Below, in pieces: positions 51,856 to 63,154 of a DNA stretch of 64,000 nucleotides. A program made the position numbers and the translations under genes. Numbering within the stretch: the stretch's first letter is position 1; the number at the start of each line of letters is the position of its first letter. Source of the DNA: Apodemus sylvaticus (Eukaryota > Chordata > Mammalia > Rodentia > Muridae); the NCBI RefSeq assembly GCF_947179515.1, contig NC_067495.1, positions 65,955,411-66,019,410 on the forward strand. The letters run 5' to 3'. Under the pieces are notes generated by a model. That model was not told the origin of the DNA and made no database searches. It was given only the letters and a program-made list of their open reading frames with translations.

Positions 51856-52314
51856 TTATTAAAACATCTTAAATGCCACATTCTGTAGCTCTCTGAAGTA
51901 TAAGACCATCTATTTATAGTATATTTGAATAGACAAACATTGCTTGTTTCTAGCTATTATCTGCTGAACTATGAAAACATATACAAGAGACTAAATAAAG
52001 CTTATTTCTGTAATTAACTAAACTAGAACCTAACAAGACTATAAGTAAGATTATTTATAGGTGACTAATTACTAACTTGCATTTCTAATTATCCTAAACA
52101 GATTGCAACAATAGCTTTCATAAGACTAGAACTTTACATTTTTAAATGAGTTGCATATGTACGATATATTGAGCAAGATTTGAACAAAATCATCTTAAAT
52201 TTCTATTTAATATACAATATACAATTAATATACAATAATCCATACCACTGTAAACTATTTGAGACTAGTAGATTAACTACCTTTTATCCTATCACCCTAT
52301 ATCCTCTCTTTTTA
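51856..52314. other. A+T-rich unique sequence
   Basis: No recognisable repeat or reading frame. Contains ATATACAAT repeated twice near 52212-52232. Confidence 0.45.
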
Positions 52315-52505
52315 GAAATTTAAGTTTTTATTTATTCACTTTATATCCTGATTGCAGGTTCCTCTCCTCCCTGTCCCACTGTCACACCTACTTCCTGTGG
52401 TACCAACCTTCCCTGTCATATCAAGTTCCCCTGCTAGTGCATGCGACAAATCATAATCACCTGTGGTGACACAGCCTCTTCTCCCACACCTGGGTTTAAA
52501 ACAAA
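52315..52505 (-). mobile_element. L1 3'-end fragment, antisense
   Basis: TATTTATTCACTTTATATCC, GATTGCAGGTTCCTCTCC, and a C-rich block, as at 51816. Confidence 0.75.
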
Positions 52506-53489
52506 AACGCATAACGTAATTTGGTGTTAAACCGAAATTTTTACTACAATTTCACTTTAGAAATTTGGAAAATATTATTGTCTGGGAGCTTCTAATGATC
52601 TTTGCTGTGAAAAAATACTTGACAAAACAACTTGAGGACAGAAAACTTTGTTTCGATTCACAGTTTGAGGTACAGAGCATCACAGCATTGGGCACAGTCA
52701 GAAATCAGAGGAGATAAATGCTGGTGTTTAGTTTTCTTTCCCCTTTTTATTCATCCTGGAACAGCCTATGAAATGGTGCCACATACATCTTGTTTTCACT
52801 TAAACATTTCTGGAAATAGAGATGTCTAGAGGTATGTTTCCATAATGATTCTAAGTCCCAACAAGTTGATAATCACGATTAAGTATCACAATGTAGTTAT
52901 ATTTTACCTTATTCCAATTACTTTGAATCACTGAGATAAGTGAGTCTAAAGAATCAAAAGTTTTCTGTTCTGAGGTGGTCAATGATGGCTACATTAGAAT
53001 TCTCCTATGCAACTACTCTGTGAAGATATATATGGTGTTTCCAGAGTTTTTCATATTCTTGTAATATGCGTTCTATTGTGTTGTCTAATAGATCTGTCTA
53101 CCTCTGACCCTGGTATAACCACCATAAATGCCAGTAGACATATCAGTTTGAAGATAGTCTATTCTTGTGAGGATATCCAGTCTTACAGTACTTGGCCTGG
53201 TAGAAGTTTCTTGTGATTCTGTCCTCTGAGAATGTGGGCTGTCTAGTCTAAGTCCATATGTCTAGGGAGTTGTGGGGGTAAGTCCACAGAGAGGAAAATG
53301 GGTAAGATCTGCTAATTGATGGTTATAGCATGGGATTGGCAGCATCAAATATATGGCATAGTGAGTCTGTCACAACCGTGACCTAGCCAAAGCATCTAGA
53401 GGACTCTGGAGATACATCATCTCTGGCCTAGAAACTGTAGCAATAGCAGAAATAAACAGAATTATGGGTAGGAAGCAGTGGTGTTTGTG
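52506..53489. other. Unassigned intron sequence
   Basis: About 1 kb, possibly old L1 antisense (its right part leads directly into L1 ORF2 sequence), but I cannot show this by eye. No gene seen. Confidence 0.4.
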
Positions 53490-54545
53490 TGTGTCCCCTA
53501 CAATATGGTCTTATTTTAAAGAATATTCTGTGGGCTGCTGTAAAGACTATTCTGTAGCCATTGGGATAAAGTCTGTAAATTTATATTAAGTCCATTTGAG
53601 CTACAAAGTCATTTGTCTTGGATGTTTGTTTTTTGTCTGTATTACCTGTCTACTGGTGAAAGGGGGGGCATTGAAGTCACACACTGACTATGTTGTAAGT
53701 CAGTCTGTGCCTTTCTATCCAGTAGTATTTGTTTTTATGAAATAGGATGTGCCAGTATTTGATTTGTATATATTTAGAATTGCTACCTCCTCTTGGTAGA
53801 TTGTTTACCTGGGGATGTAACCTTTAAATTTAATTTGTTTCTCCTTACTAATTTTGGTTTGAGGTCTACTTGTTAGATTTAGTATAGGTGTTTGAGGTCT
53901 ATTTGCTTGGAGTATCTTTTTCAGTCTTTTTACCCTAAAGCTAGTGAGATATTTGTTAGAGGCAATACATATTTTTGCCTATATTTTTAACCAGTTTACT
54001 GGTGTGTGTCTTTTGACTGGAAGTTGAGACTGTCAGAACTCAGAAGTACTGTTGAAAGGTGTGGAATACCTGCTGTTGTTTTGTTGTTTTTATCCGTTTC
54101 TTGTGACTGTCTCCATGTGTTTATCTTTCTTTTCAAGTATCTTCTGAATTGTCTTAGTTTATCATGGAAGCTATTTTTTATTTATTTATTTATTTATTTT
54201 TTCATGGAAGCTATTTTTACAGACAAGGTTTTACTATGTATCCCTTGCTATCCTAGATCTCAGTGCTCACTGGGCTGGCCTTGAACTCACAGAGGTTCCC
54301 CCTCCTTTTGCCTCTCAAGGGCTAGCATTAAAGGAATGCACTACCATAGCTAGCCAATCATCATGAAAGCTTTTCAGTTCTCTTTTATTAGGATAATTGT
54401 GCTGGGTATGCTAATTTGGTTTGGTAGTAGTTTTCTTTCTGAACTTGAAGTGTATCATCTCACGTTTTCCTGGATTTTAGTTTCTGTTGATAAATCTGCT
54501 GTTATTTTAATGGGTTTGGCTTTGTATGTGATTTGCTGTTGTTAA
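53490..54545 (-). mobile_element. Decayed L1 ORF2 segment, antisense
   Basis: Order matches antisense ORF2 in the endonuclease-to-RT region: CTGTCTACTGGTGAAAGGGG, GGCATTGAAGTCACACACTG, ATATATTTAGAATTGCTACC, GGTCTACTTGTTAGATTTAG, CTTGGAGTATCTTTTTCAGTC, and further right GGATAATTGTGCTGGGTATG. Many stops; non-functional. A B1 interrupts it. Confidence 0.82.
54202..54358 (-). repeat. Old B1, antisense, inside the L1
   Basis: CAGACAAGGTTTTACTATG to GCACTACCATAGCTAGCC. ATCATGGAAGCT (left) and ATCATGAAAGCT (right) flank it. A third copy of CATGGAAGCTATTTTT lies between the left flank and the B1 body. Confidence 0.78.
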
Positions 54546-55002
54546 CAGATATAACAGGTTGCTAAGGATGGTAAGTTAGTTGTTTGTAGATATTAGATAT
54601 TGTTCATATCATCTTAACTAGCTTATTTACTTTGCTGTACTCATGGTCAGTGTTATATCATTATTACTTGGTTACTATTTTCTAGTGCTGAAATACAATA
54701 CTGTATTTGGTACTCTGTGTGACTTTTAGAAGAAATTTTAGAGAAATGTGTTGAAATCTAAGAGCTATCTAGACATTTGAAGAACTAATAGAAAGGAAAT
54801 ACACAACATTTCAGTTTCTTATATCCACTGTGAAAGGAAGGAAGTACTCTACAAAGCTTGGACCACTCACTAGTGACCAGTTGTTTGCCTTTTTATCCTG
54901 ATCCTTTTGAACTCGTTCTAAATTATTGTGCTAACTTCTTAGGCTAATTATTTATGAACTAGAATTAAAAATTATTATTATATTTAATATTTAAACTATA
55001 AT

Positions 55003-55140
55003 ATGGTGGTGTGGTGGCACACACTCCTAGGGAGGCTGATGCAGCAGGATTGCAAATTCCAGGCCAGCTTGGGGCTACATAACAAATTCTAGGTGAGCCC
55101 AAGCTATATAGAGCGATCCTGTTTCAAATAAGCCAAAAAT
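55003..55140 (+). repeat. Old B1, sense
   Basis: GGTGGTGTGGTGGCACACAC to CGATCCTGTTTCAAATAAG. Confidence 0.75.
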
Positions 55141-55439
55141 AGATAAGTAAATAAAGTATATAAGTATATCTTATAACCAGTTCTTATCATAAATTCAGAA
55201 CAGTACATAGTGTGGAAATTAAGAAAAATTATAGACTACAGTGAGATTTGAACAAATTTGAGCATCACTGAACAAATGAAGTTATATTTATAAGAAAATG
55301 ACTGTTAATCAAGTGTACACCTTTATGTTTTATTCATATTTTAGTTCCTTTTTTAAACACAGGGTTTCTTTGTGTACCATCATGTCCAGCCATATTTTAA
55401 TTTTGTTTGTCCATTTTCTTTGAAATTTTTGAGATGTAA

Positions 55440-55720
55440 AACCAAAGCATGTTACTTGACAACCAGTATATACTAACCCTTGATGAGGAAATGGAGAAGC
55501 CAAGATCCTTGTGCATTAGTAAAGTGTAGTATGCCTAGTTATGGTAGAAACAGTATGGGGGAATCCTGAACAACTAGACACAGTTACCACATGAGTCACC
55601 AGTTCTCATTCTGGGCACACAGCAAGCACATTAAAAACTGAGACTTGAACAGATATTTATACTGAGCTATTCATCATAGCATTATTCACAATAGTTTAAA
55701 GGTAAAAGGAGTACAAATGG
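55440..55720 (+). mobile_element. Ancient L1 fragment, sense
   Basis: GGTAGAAACAGTATGGGGG, TTCTCATTCTGGGCACACAG, TTCATCATAGCATTATTCAC, AATAGTTTAAAGGTAAAAGG: mammalian-wide L1 order. Confidence 0.78.
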
Positions 55721-55723
55721 TTT

Positions 55724-55870
55724 GACTCACCAAATCCAAAGGGAATTTATTGGTAGGCTATTAGATTGCTTATAGATGCAACAGGAAGGATCTTCAGCCA
55801 GGTTTAGAAAATGAGCAATAACCCAAAGAGTAAAACAGAGCAAACAAGGTCACATCTTAATCTGGTGAGA
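55724..55870 (+). repeat. Unnamed diverged repeat, copy A
   Basis: GACTCACCAAATCCAAAGGG through ATTAGATTGCTTATAGATGC and CTTCAGCCAGG. Matches 57567-57645 with many substitutions; see findings. Confidence 0.6.
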
Positions 55871-55924
55871 GGACCTTTTCAGTGGTACTGGCTTTCTCAG
55901 ATAAATGGATAATGTGTACATATA

Positions 55925-56310
55925 TACTGGAGTGGCGTGTGTGCGTACATGAATGCATGTGCGCACATGATGTGTGTGTGCACATGCACATATATGAGTG
56001 TGCAGGAACCCTCAGAGAAAAGAAGAGAGCATCAGATTCCCTGAAACAAGAATTAACTAGTTTAGTAAACTAGATGATTTTGAGCAATTATGTAGGTGCT
56101 GGAAACTGAACCAGGGTCCTTTTCTAGAGCAGTAGTAAGTGTTCTTAACTGCTGAGCCATCTCTCCAACCCAAGTTTTTTTTTAATCTAATATAGCATAC
56201 ATAGGCTGGTTTGGAACATACTATATTGACCTGAGCTTGACTGTGGATTCTTGATTCTTCTGCTTTCACCTTGCAAGTGTAGAAATTACAGGCATGTACC
56301 AAAATCCCTG
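55925..56310 (-). repeat. B3 and old B1, antisense
   Basis: B3 at 55925-56170 with an expanded GTGCGCACATGATGTGTG tail, ending GAGCCATCTCTCCAACCC. B1F-like at about 56178-56310. Confidence 0.8.
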
Positions 56311-56439
56311 GTTAAGACTAGTTATTTAAAAAAAAAAAACACCTAAAACATACATTCAATTATTCAACAGTGTTTATATGCAGAGCCAAGGCCTTTTCTT
56401 TGTGTTTGGATTCATTTTTCTTTTTTAAATGTTTTAGTT

Positions 56440-56612
56440 ATTCTTATTATCTTATTTTATTTATTTTGTTTTATGTGCTTTGCCTACATGTATGTCTGTG
56501 CACCATGGGTGTGCCTGGTGTGTGCCTCTGTGTGTGCCGGGACTGACATAAGTCCTTTGGAAGAGTAGCCAGTGAGTGTCCTTGACCACTGAGCCACTCC
56601 TGCAACATTCTT
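56440..56612 (-). repeat. B3-type SINE, antisense
   Basis: TTTATGTGCTTTGCCTACATG to ACCACTGAGCCACTCCTGC. Confidence 0.78.
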
Positions 56613-56679
56613 TTTGATAAACAATACAGGATATCATTTCATTCCTGATTGCTAGTTTATCATTTGGTTATATTAAAAC

Positions 56680-57052
56680 AGTGGTTTTCAACCTTCTTAA
56701 TGCTGTGACCCTTTAATACAGTTTTTGTCTTGTTTTGTTTGTTTTTTTTTTTCAAAACAGGTTTTCTCTGTATGGTCCTGGCTGTCCTGGAACTCACTTT
56801 GTAGACCAGGCTAGCCTCAAACTCAGAAATCTGCCTGCCTCTGCCTCCCAAGTGCTGGAATTACAGGCGTGCGCCACCACTGCCTGGCCCTAATACAGTT
56901 CTCCATGTTGTGGGGACCCCCAATCATAAAATTATTTTTATTGCTACTTCATTATATCCTGCTACTGTTATAAATCATAATATAAACATTTTTAAAGATA
57001 GAGATTTGCTAAAGAGGCCACACCCTATAGGTTGAAAACTGCTGTACTAAAA
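56680..57052 (+). mobile_element. URR1-type hAT DNA transposon (non-autonomous) split by B1
   Basis: CAGTGGTTTTCAACCTTC at the left end and GGTTGAAAACTGCTG at the right end are inverted, as in the rodent URR1 family. The interior reads AATGCTGTGACCCTTTAATA, then GTTGTGGGGACCCCCAATC and AAATTATTTTTATTGCTAC. No coding capacity. Confidence 0.85.
56722..56890 (-). repeat. B1 SINE, antisense, inside URR1
   Basis: Full-length antisense B1. TAATACAGTT is duplicated on both sides (about 56714 and 56891). Confidence 0.93.
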
Positions 57053-57815
57053 GAAAGCAAACTTAAGCTGTCAGAATTCTTTCAGATTGTAAAGTTGATC
57101 TTATACAGCTATTTAGGCAGTAACTTTACTATTTGCCTTTACTAACTGATTCTAAAGCACCTTTGTTCTCATATGGAGAACAGATATCTCTTATATTCTT
57201 ATTTTATCAGTTTACATAGTATTTCATTTTATCCCACAATCATGAGAAGGTCAGCAGGCACAAAGAGTTTGAAGGTCAAACCCAACTGTTAGTGTGCTGG
57301 CAGTTCTGACGGAATGTGGAATGTGCCCCCAGAAACTGAGCATGCTGTGGAAACCTCAACAATCGCTGTTAGAAGCCACACCATCCACTAAATTGCTGGA
57401 GGTTGCTTAAGAGAACTTCTAATAGAGTGAAATTTGCCTTTTCTCACTTAAAGAATATTTTCCCTGCATGAATATCTTCCCTACATTCTTGTTTTTAATG
57501 GCCAGCTGCTGTTTACTGCACACATATTAGGCTTGGTTCTTGTTTGTAGCAACATAAAGTATGACTGACTCACCTAGCCAGAAAAGGAATTTCTTAGTAG
57601 GTGATTAGATTGCTTACAGAATCAACATAAATGAGGGCCAGTCAGCTTGAACCTAGAATGGAATGAAGTCCCACCCCAGGAACAGAGTGGTAAGGGCCTT
57701 TTTTTCTAGAGACTAATACCACTGGCAATTCTGGAATATTATAAAGTTAGTAGTAATTGGGAATTTTCTATTTATGATTAACTCATTATATATAAAAGTT
57801 AAGATTATCTCTTTC
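57053..57815. other. Unique sequence plus unnamed repeat, copy B
   Basis: Mostly unique. Positions 57567-57645 match the element at 55724. No gene seen. Confidence 0.5.
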
Positions 57816-57819
57816 TCAT

Positions 57820-58010
57820 ATAGTCCAGGCTGATCTCACTATGTGCTTACTATGTACTCGAGGATGACCTTGGGCTTCTAATTCTCCTGCCTCCACTTCC
57901 CTAGTTCTGGAGTTAAGGGTATGCTCCACCATGCCCAATTGGTTTGTGCAGTTGTAGGATTGGAACCCAGTACTGTGCATCCTCTGCTAACTGAGCCAAA
58001 CCCTTAGCCC
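57820..58010 (-). repeat. Old B1 and ID, antisense
   Basis: B1F-like at 57820-57940; ID-like at 57940-58010 (GTAGGATTGGAACCCAGTAC). Confidence 0.65.
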
Positions 58011-58032
58011 ACAAAAGCCCATCACAGCCTCA

Positions 58033-58320
58033 AGGGCTGAGGAGATGGCTCACTCGGTGGAATGCTTTCTGGTTTGTTACTTTGTTTTTAAAAACAGGCT
58101 CTCTCTGTGTAGCCCTGGCTTTTCTGAACTCACTCTGCAGACCAGACTGGCCTTGACATTCAGAGATCTATCTATCTGCCTCTGCCTCCACAGCACTGGA
58201 ACTAAAGTCATGTGCCACCACTGCCTGGCTAGGTGGAGTGCTTTCTGTACAAACAAAAGCCAGGTAGCATGTGTTTGTAATCTCAGAGCTATGGTTCAGA
58301 AATAGGCATATCCCAGGATC
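58033..58320 (+). repeat. SINE head split by an antisense B1
   Basis: B2/B4-like head GGGCTGAGGAGATGGCTCAC. An antisense B1 occupies 58072-58231, flanked by GGTGGAATGCTTTCTG (58056-58071) and GGTGGAGTGCTTTCTG (58232-58247). The host continues as a B1-like (B4) body. Confidence 0.88.
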
Positions 58321-58384
58321 TCATTGGCCAGATAGCCTATCTGGCCAATCTCTTATATGAATCATTGAGCATCTGGTCCTGTGA

Positions 58385-58510
58385 GAAATCCTGTCTCAAA
58401 AATAAAATAAAATAAAAGTACAAAGAGATTGAGAAAGAAACCTGAGGTCAACTTCTGATCTCCATGCATAGGCATACATGTACACACCCATATAAACATG
58501 ACACCTATCT
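58385..58510 (+). repeat. B1 tail (AAAAT)n and B3/B4 tail
   Basis: CCTGTCTCAAAAATAAAATA followed by CTGATCTCCATGCATAGGC and CATGTACACACCCA. Confidence 0.65.
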
Positions 58511-59140
58511 GTCTCTCTCATATCTATATATCCATAATCTCCCATCCCACAGTTCTAGAAAAACATAGTCATGCCAAGAGCAGACAGGAAAGCCAAACAG
58601 ACGAAAAGCAAAGTTGATTTTATACTGTATGTGTATTAAGTAAGAACATCTTTTTGTTAATAGTAATAAACTAAAGCACACCACTCTACAAAACTCACAA
58701 ACTCTCTAAGGCTATGTTAATCCCTGGTAGCTTTTGGTTTTCTTTCTCTTTGCTTTAATTCCCCATTATGGTTTCTTTTTTCTCCTCTTTCTCTTATTCC
58801 TTTTTGAATTTCAGATTCCATCTTGGCTGTTAAAAAGTGTGGCAAGCCGGTTGCTGAGTTCTTCAGTCTTCTCTATATCCCAATCTGCAGCCTGGCCCAT
58901 CCTCTTCGTAAGGCCTGACTGAACAACTTTTTTTTTTTGGCTAAACAGAGTATGCAAACCTATCATTATCTCCAAAATAGCGTGTTAGTTCCTTCCACTA
59001 GCTTTCATATGAGGACTGTATATAATTAGATTCGTTTTCATTCATTAGATTCCATGTGCTTTTTAGAATTTTCTTTCTTCATTCTAATTTTTGATGTTCA
59101 CTTTTCAACTGAAAACATTTCAATTATTTCATGCAGTTGT
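58511..59140. other. Unique sequence with an exon-like segment
   Basis: No SINE or L1 recognised. Includes a pyrimidine-rich stretch (58735-58810) ending in TTTCAG at 58814 and a GTAAGG at 58908. See findings. Confidence 0.5.
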
Positions 59141-59420
59141 AGGGGCTGGAGCCATGGCTCAGTGAGTACAGTGATTGCTGTGGAAGCAGAAAGATCTGAA
59201 TTTTGATCTCAAGAACCCACATAAATGCCAGTCAGGCCTGGTGGCATGTGCTTGTAATCTCAGTTCAGGATGCAAAGACCTGGAAGCTTTCTGGCTAACT
59301 AGCTTTGCCAAAACAGTGGTCTTCAGGCTCAGCCAGAGATCTTATCTTCAAAATTAAGGTTGAGAGTGATAGTTGATAGATGGTAACTAAAGTATATCTC
59401 AGGTGTTCACTTGCACACAC

Positions 59421-59457
<37 letters not shown>
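59141..59457 (+). repeat. B4-type composite SINE with (CA)n
   Basis: tRNA-like head GGGGCTGGAGCCATGGCTCAG, then a B1-like body (GGCCTGGTGGCATGTGC), ending in a CA tract at 59423-59456. Confidence 0.8.
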
Positions 59458-59796
59458 ATGAACATTTTATGGAATTGTTGAAATTGTTTCACATGTTGAA
59501 GTGATTTTTGGAGTGGCGTATTTCATAGGCATTTGTATCATCCTCTTTAGTTTTTGGTCCATTTGCTGGGAAAGCCATGATCTCTGCCCTCGTATTGATC
59601 CTAGCTTCTTCCTTATCTGTACATTAAGGAAGCAGCCAACCCCCTCTATTTTTTGGAGACAGGGTCTGGTTCTGGAGATGGAGTTTGCCCTCATGCTCAG
59701 GATCCTCTTCCTCAACTTTCAGAATGCTGGGAAGAACATCTTTTCCCATATTTATTTCCCCTGTGTTTATTTTCTTTAATGAGGACATTCGCCTGT

Positions 59797-59935
59797 TTTG
59801 TTTTGCTTTTTTGCTTTTTCGAGACAGGGTTTCTCTGTGTAGCCCTGGCTGTCCCAGAATTCACTTTGTAGACCAGGCTGGCCTCCAACTCAGAGATCTG
59901 CCTGCCTCTGCCTCCTGAGTCCTGGGATTAAAAGA
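59797..59935 (-). repeat. B1 SINE, antisense
   Basis: TTTTCGAGACAGGGTTTCTC to TCCTGGGATTAAAAG; the 5' end is missing. Confidence 0.92.
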
Positions 59936-60009
59936 CACACATTTTTAAATGTCCATTCGTGCCACCCTGTCATGTATGAGATATGGAGGCCAGACTGCAA
60001 CTTTTTGTT

Positions 60010-60785
60010 TGCTGGGTTTTTTTATTGAATATAATCTTCATTTACATTTCAAATGCTAAAACCCTTTCCGGGTTTCCCCCCTCCCCGAAAACCCCCAACC
60101 ACTCCTCCCACCCCCTGCCTCCATGTATATGCCCCTCCACCCGACTCCCTTCCCCCCTCCTCCCCCTCAGTTTCCCTTTGTTGGGACCTCTATTAAGCCT
60201 TCACCTGACCAAGGACCACTCCTCCCACTGATGCCCAACAAGGCCTTCCTCTGTCACATTTTTGGCTGAAACCATGTATATCCCTTGGTTGATGGTTCAG
60301 TCCCTGGGAGTCCTAGGATGTCTGGGTGGCCGATATCGTTGTTCTTCCCATGGGGCTGTAAACCCCTTCAGCTCCTCTGGACCACCCTCCAGCTCCTCCA
60401 TTGGGGATCCTACATCCAGTCCAATAGTTGGCTGCTAGTATCTGTCTCTGTATATGTAAGTCTCTGGCAGGGCCCCTCTGGAGACAACCATGGCATGCTC
60501 TTTTTGGTATACACTTCTTGTTGTCCATAGTACTATCAGGGTTTGGTGACTGTTTGTAGGATGAATCCTCAGGTAGGGCAGTCTCCAGGTGGCCTTTCCT
60601 TCAGTCTCTGCACCACACTTTGTCTCCTTTATTTGTCCTGTGAGTATTTTGTTCCCTTTCTCAGAGGAACCAAAGCACCCTCACTTCAGTCCTCTTTCTT
60701 GAGCTTCCTGTGCTGGGTGAATTGTAACTTGTTTATTTTGAGCTTTTGGGCTAACATCCACTTATCAGGGAGTGCATTTGGTTGC
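60010..60785 (-). mobile_element. L1 3' region, antisense (about 0.8 kb, relatively young)
   Basis: TTTTTTATTGAATATAATC, TTACATTTCAAATGC, C-rich block, GACCAAGGACCACTCCTCCC, TGGTTGATGGTTCAGTCCC, GGACCACCCTCCAGCTCC, and TCAGGGAGTGCATTTGG at the right. This is the longest continuous rodent L1 piece in the window. Its reading frames are antisense readings of L1. Confidence 0.9.
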
Positions 60786-60954
60786 TGTTCTTTAGGCTCT
60801 TTCCACCTTGTTCTAAGTCAGTGTCTCACTGGGATCTGGGCCTTGCTGATAAGGCTGAGCTATTTGGGCCAGTGAGCATCAGAAATTTCTGCCATCCTCA
60901 GTAATGGGATTACAAGTGAACATCACTGTGCTTCCCTTCCTATGAATATGACAT

Positions 60955-60957
<3 letters not shown>

Positions 60958-61001
<44 letters not shown>

Positions 61002-61011
61002 CACACACACA
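60958..61011. repeat. (CA)n microsatellite
   Basis: About 21 CA units, one T interruption at 61001, then five more. Confidence 0.95.
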
Positions 61012-61014
61012 AAC

Positions 61015-61260
61015 ATACCACATATGCGTGTCTGGTGCCTGTGGAGGCCAGAAAAAAGCATCAGATCCTCCCGAATTAGAATTACAGTTGATTGTGAGCT
61101 GCCATGTGAATTCTGGGAATTGAACCCAGGTCGTTAGGAAGAACTTCCAGTGCTCTGTAAAATTATCTCTTCAGTCCAAGACTTTTTAAATAATTAATAG
61201 TATTAAGGCTGGGGATATTGCTCAGTTGTAGAATATAGGCCTTTTCCCTGTCCATTTTGG
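61015..61260. repeat. B3 (antisense) and ID (sense)
   Basis: B3 at 61015-61180 (GGAATTGAACCCAGGTCGTT). ID at about 61206-61260 (AAGGCTGGGGATATTGCTCAG). Confidence 0.75.
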
Positions 61261-61578
61261 CATGTCTCTTGGTATCATCCTTGTTCAACTCATGTTTCGG
61301 CATCCGTGTTGGTGAGATTTCATGGGTATAGCTTCTTTGGCATTTCTAGGAGACACAATTACACAGCAAACTTCCTGTTCCTCTGGCCCTTGCAATCTTT
61401 CCATTGCCATCTTCTGCTGTCATCCCTGAGCTATAGGATCAAAAAAAGTTTTTAATAGATTTTTGTGTTTGGTAAAACAATTATCATCATTATCCACGTA
61501 GTGCTCTCTTTTTATGAAATTAATGATATACTTGAAGTATGTGGTCATAGTTGTTATTTCCAACCTCAGCAAACTTTG

Positions 61579-61742
61579 TCATTTTTGTTTTGTTTTGTTT
61601 TGTTTTTGAGACAGACTCATTGTGTAGTCCTGACTTGTCTGAAATTGTCTACATAGACCAGGCTGGCTGTGAACTCACAGAGATCCGTTTGCACCTGCCT
61701 CCCAAGTGCTGGGGTTAAACGTGTACATCCACATACTTGGTT
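61579..61742 (-). repeat. B1 SINE, antisense
   Basis: TTTTTGAGACAGACTCATTG to AAACGTGTACATCCACATAC, preceded by (TTTTG)n. Confidence 0.88.
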
Positions 61743-61744
61743 TC

Positions 61745-63150
61745 ATTATGTTTTTATACTTTACTTTTTTCCAACCAACCAACAAATACGAAACATAGTT
61801 TTTTTCAACTTTATATGAATAGTAAAATTTTGATTGTGTTTATTTTCATAGATAATTAATGTTGTTGCATGTGTGATTTGAGATTTTAAAGTAGGTGTTT
61901 CTTCAGGAAGAGAGATGTATTGGGGGCTAGCTGGGTTGATTAGTGGTGGGGTCCTCAGAACTGAAAACCAATGACAAAAATATTATCCCAGGAAGTCCTT
62001 GATTGGCCTATAAGTTGGATCTGTCAAGCTTGAATCAGGCGATTGTTTCGATGGGAAGAAGCATTCCAACCACCAATCTTCTTACAATCTAAGATGCTGC
62101 ACCAAGTTCATTTTTAAATCATAACAGGGTTGGAAAATGGGTGATTATTTCAGGATGTCAAATAGGTCAATCTGATTTCCTCCCACTTCTTCAGGTCATG
62201 ATAGCTGCCCTGTCTAGAGCAAAAATAGTTTCACATTCCATGGAAACATGTGCTCTTCTGCCCCTACTGGCGTGGCAGTGGTTATTTAGCTTGTGCTAAA
62301 AAGGTTCAGAGAGACCTGAGGAATATTTATCTGTTTCTCAGGAACCTGTCTTCATCTGTTTTCTTTCCAGGGCAATCATTCTTCTACATTGCTTCATCTT
62401 TGGGTTTGCTTTATGGCTTTTGTAAACTTTGTCCTATAAAGTTAATCATTTTGATGCTATGAGTAGTCCTGGAACCCTTCCTGACTTGGCTGTATGAGTG
62501 TGGCTGCACCTGAGCCGTGGCTCCTCTGTTTTAAAGGAGTTTACCATCCTGATTATTATGTAGCCGGATTGTTGAGAGGTGCATGTGAAGATTTTCAGCT
62601 ATGCAGTACTGTAGGTATCTGTATGGCTCTCATTTGACTTTGTAAAGATGCTGTGACTAGTGTAAGAGTCATAAAAAAAAACCCAGTAAAGCAAATGGCC
62701 TTTTCTTAATTTGAATATTCAGTGCTGTTTTGACTTTACTAATATCTCTTTTAGTATTGACTCCTAATTTATAGGAATAGCCACAAGAAGAACAATTATG
62801 TTTTAAAACAAACCTCCTACGTACTTAACCTGTTTCATCTGGAATCCTAGTCCTTTTGTAATAACAGTTGTCTGATGAGAGAAAGTTAGCACTCACTGTT
62901 TTGAAAACAGATTAAGTAGTAGGATTTATTTTCATTTTGAAAGCTTACACAATTTAAAAGAAAGGGATGTGTGATATGTAATAACAGTGGCTAGTACTTT
63001 TTCTGTCTGTTTATATTGCAGTGAAAGCAAATGGGTAGGAAAATTTAAAATGATTTGAAAAGATTGTGTAGCTGGAGGGAACTAAATCAGTGTTTTTGGA
63101 ATAGCTAGAAACTATTCATTTGTTTAGCTAAAAAGACATGGTTGGTTGCT
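61745..63150. other. Repeat-poor segment of Atp7a intron 1
   Basis: About 1.4 kb with no recognised SINE or L1. Only short reading frames without domain features. Candidate regulatory or simply unique sequence. Confidence 0.5.
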
Positions 63151-63154
63151 TGGT

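Noticed and set aside
60010..60875. Several ORFs of 70-110 codons
   Set aside because: They are antisense readings of a relatively intact L1 3' region.
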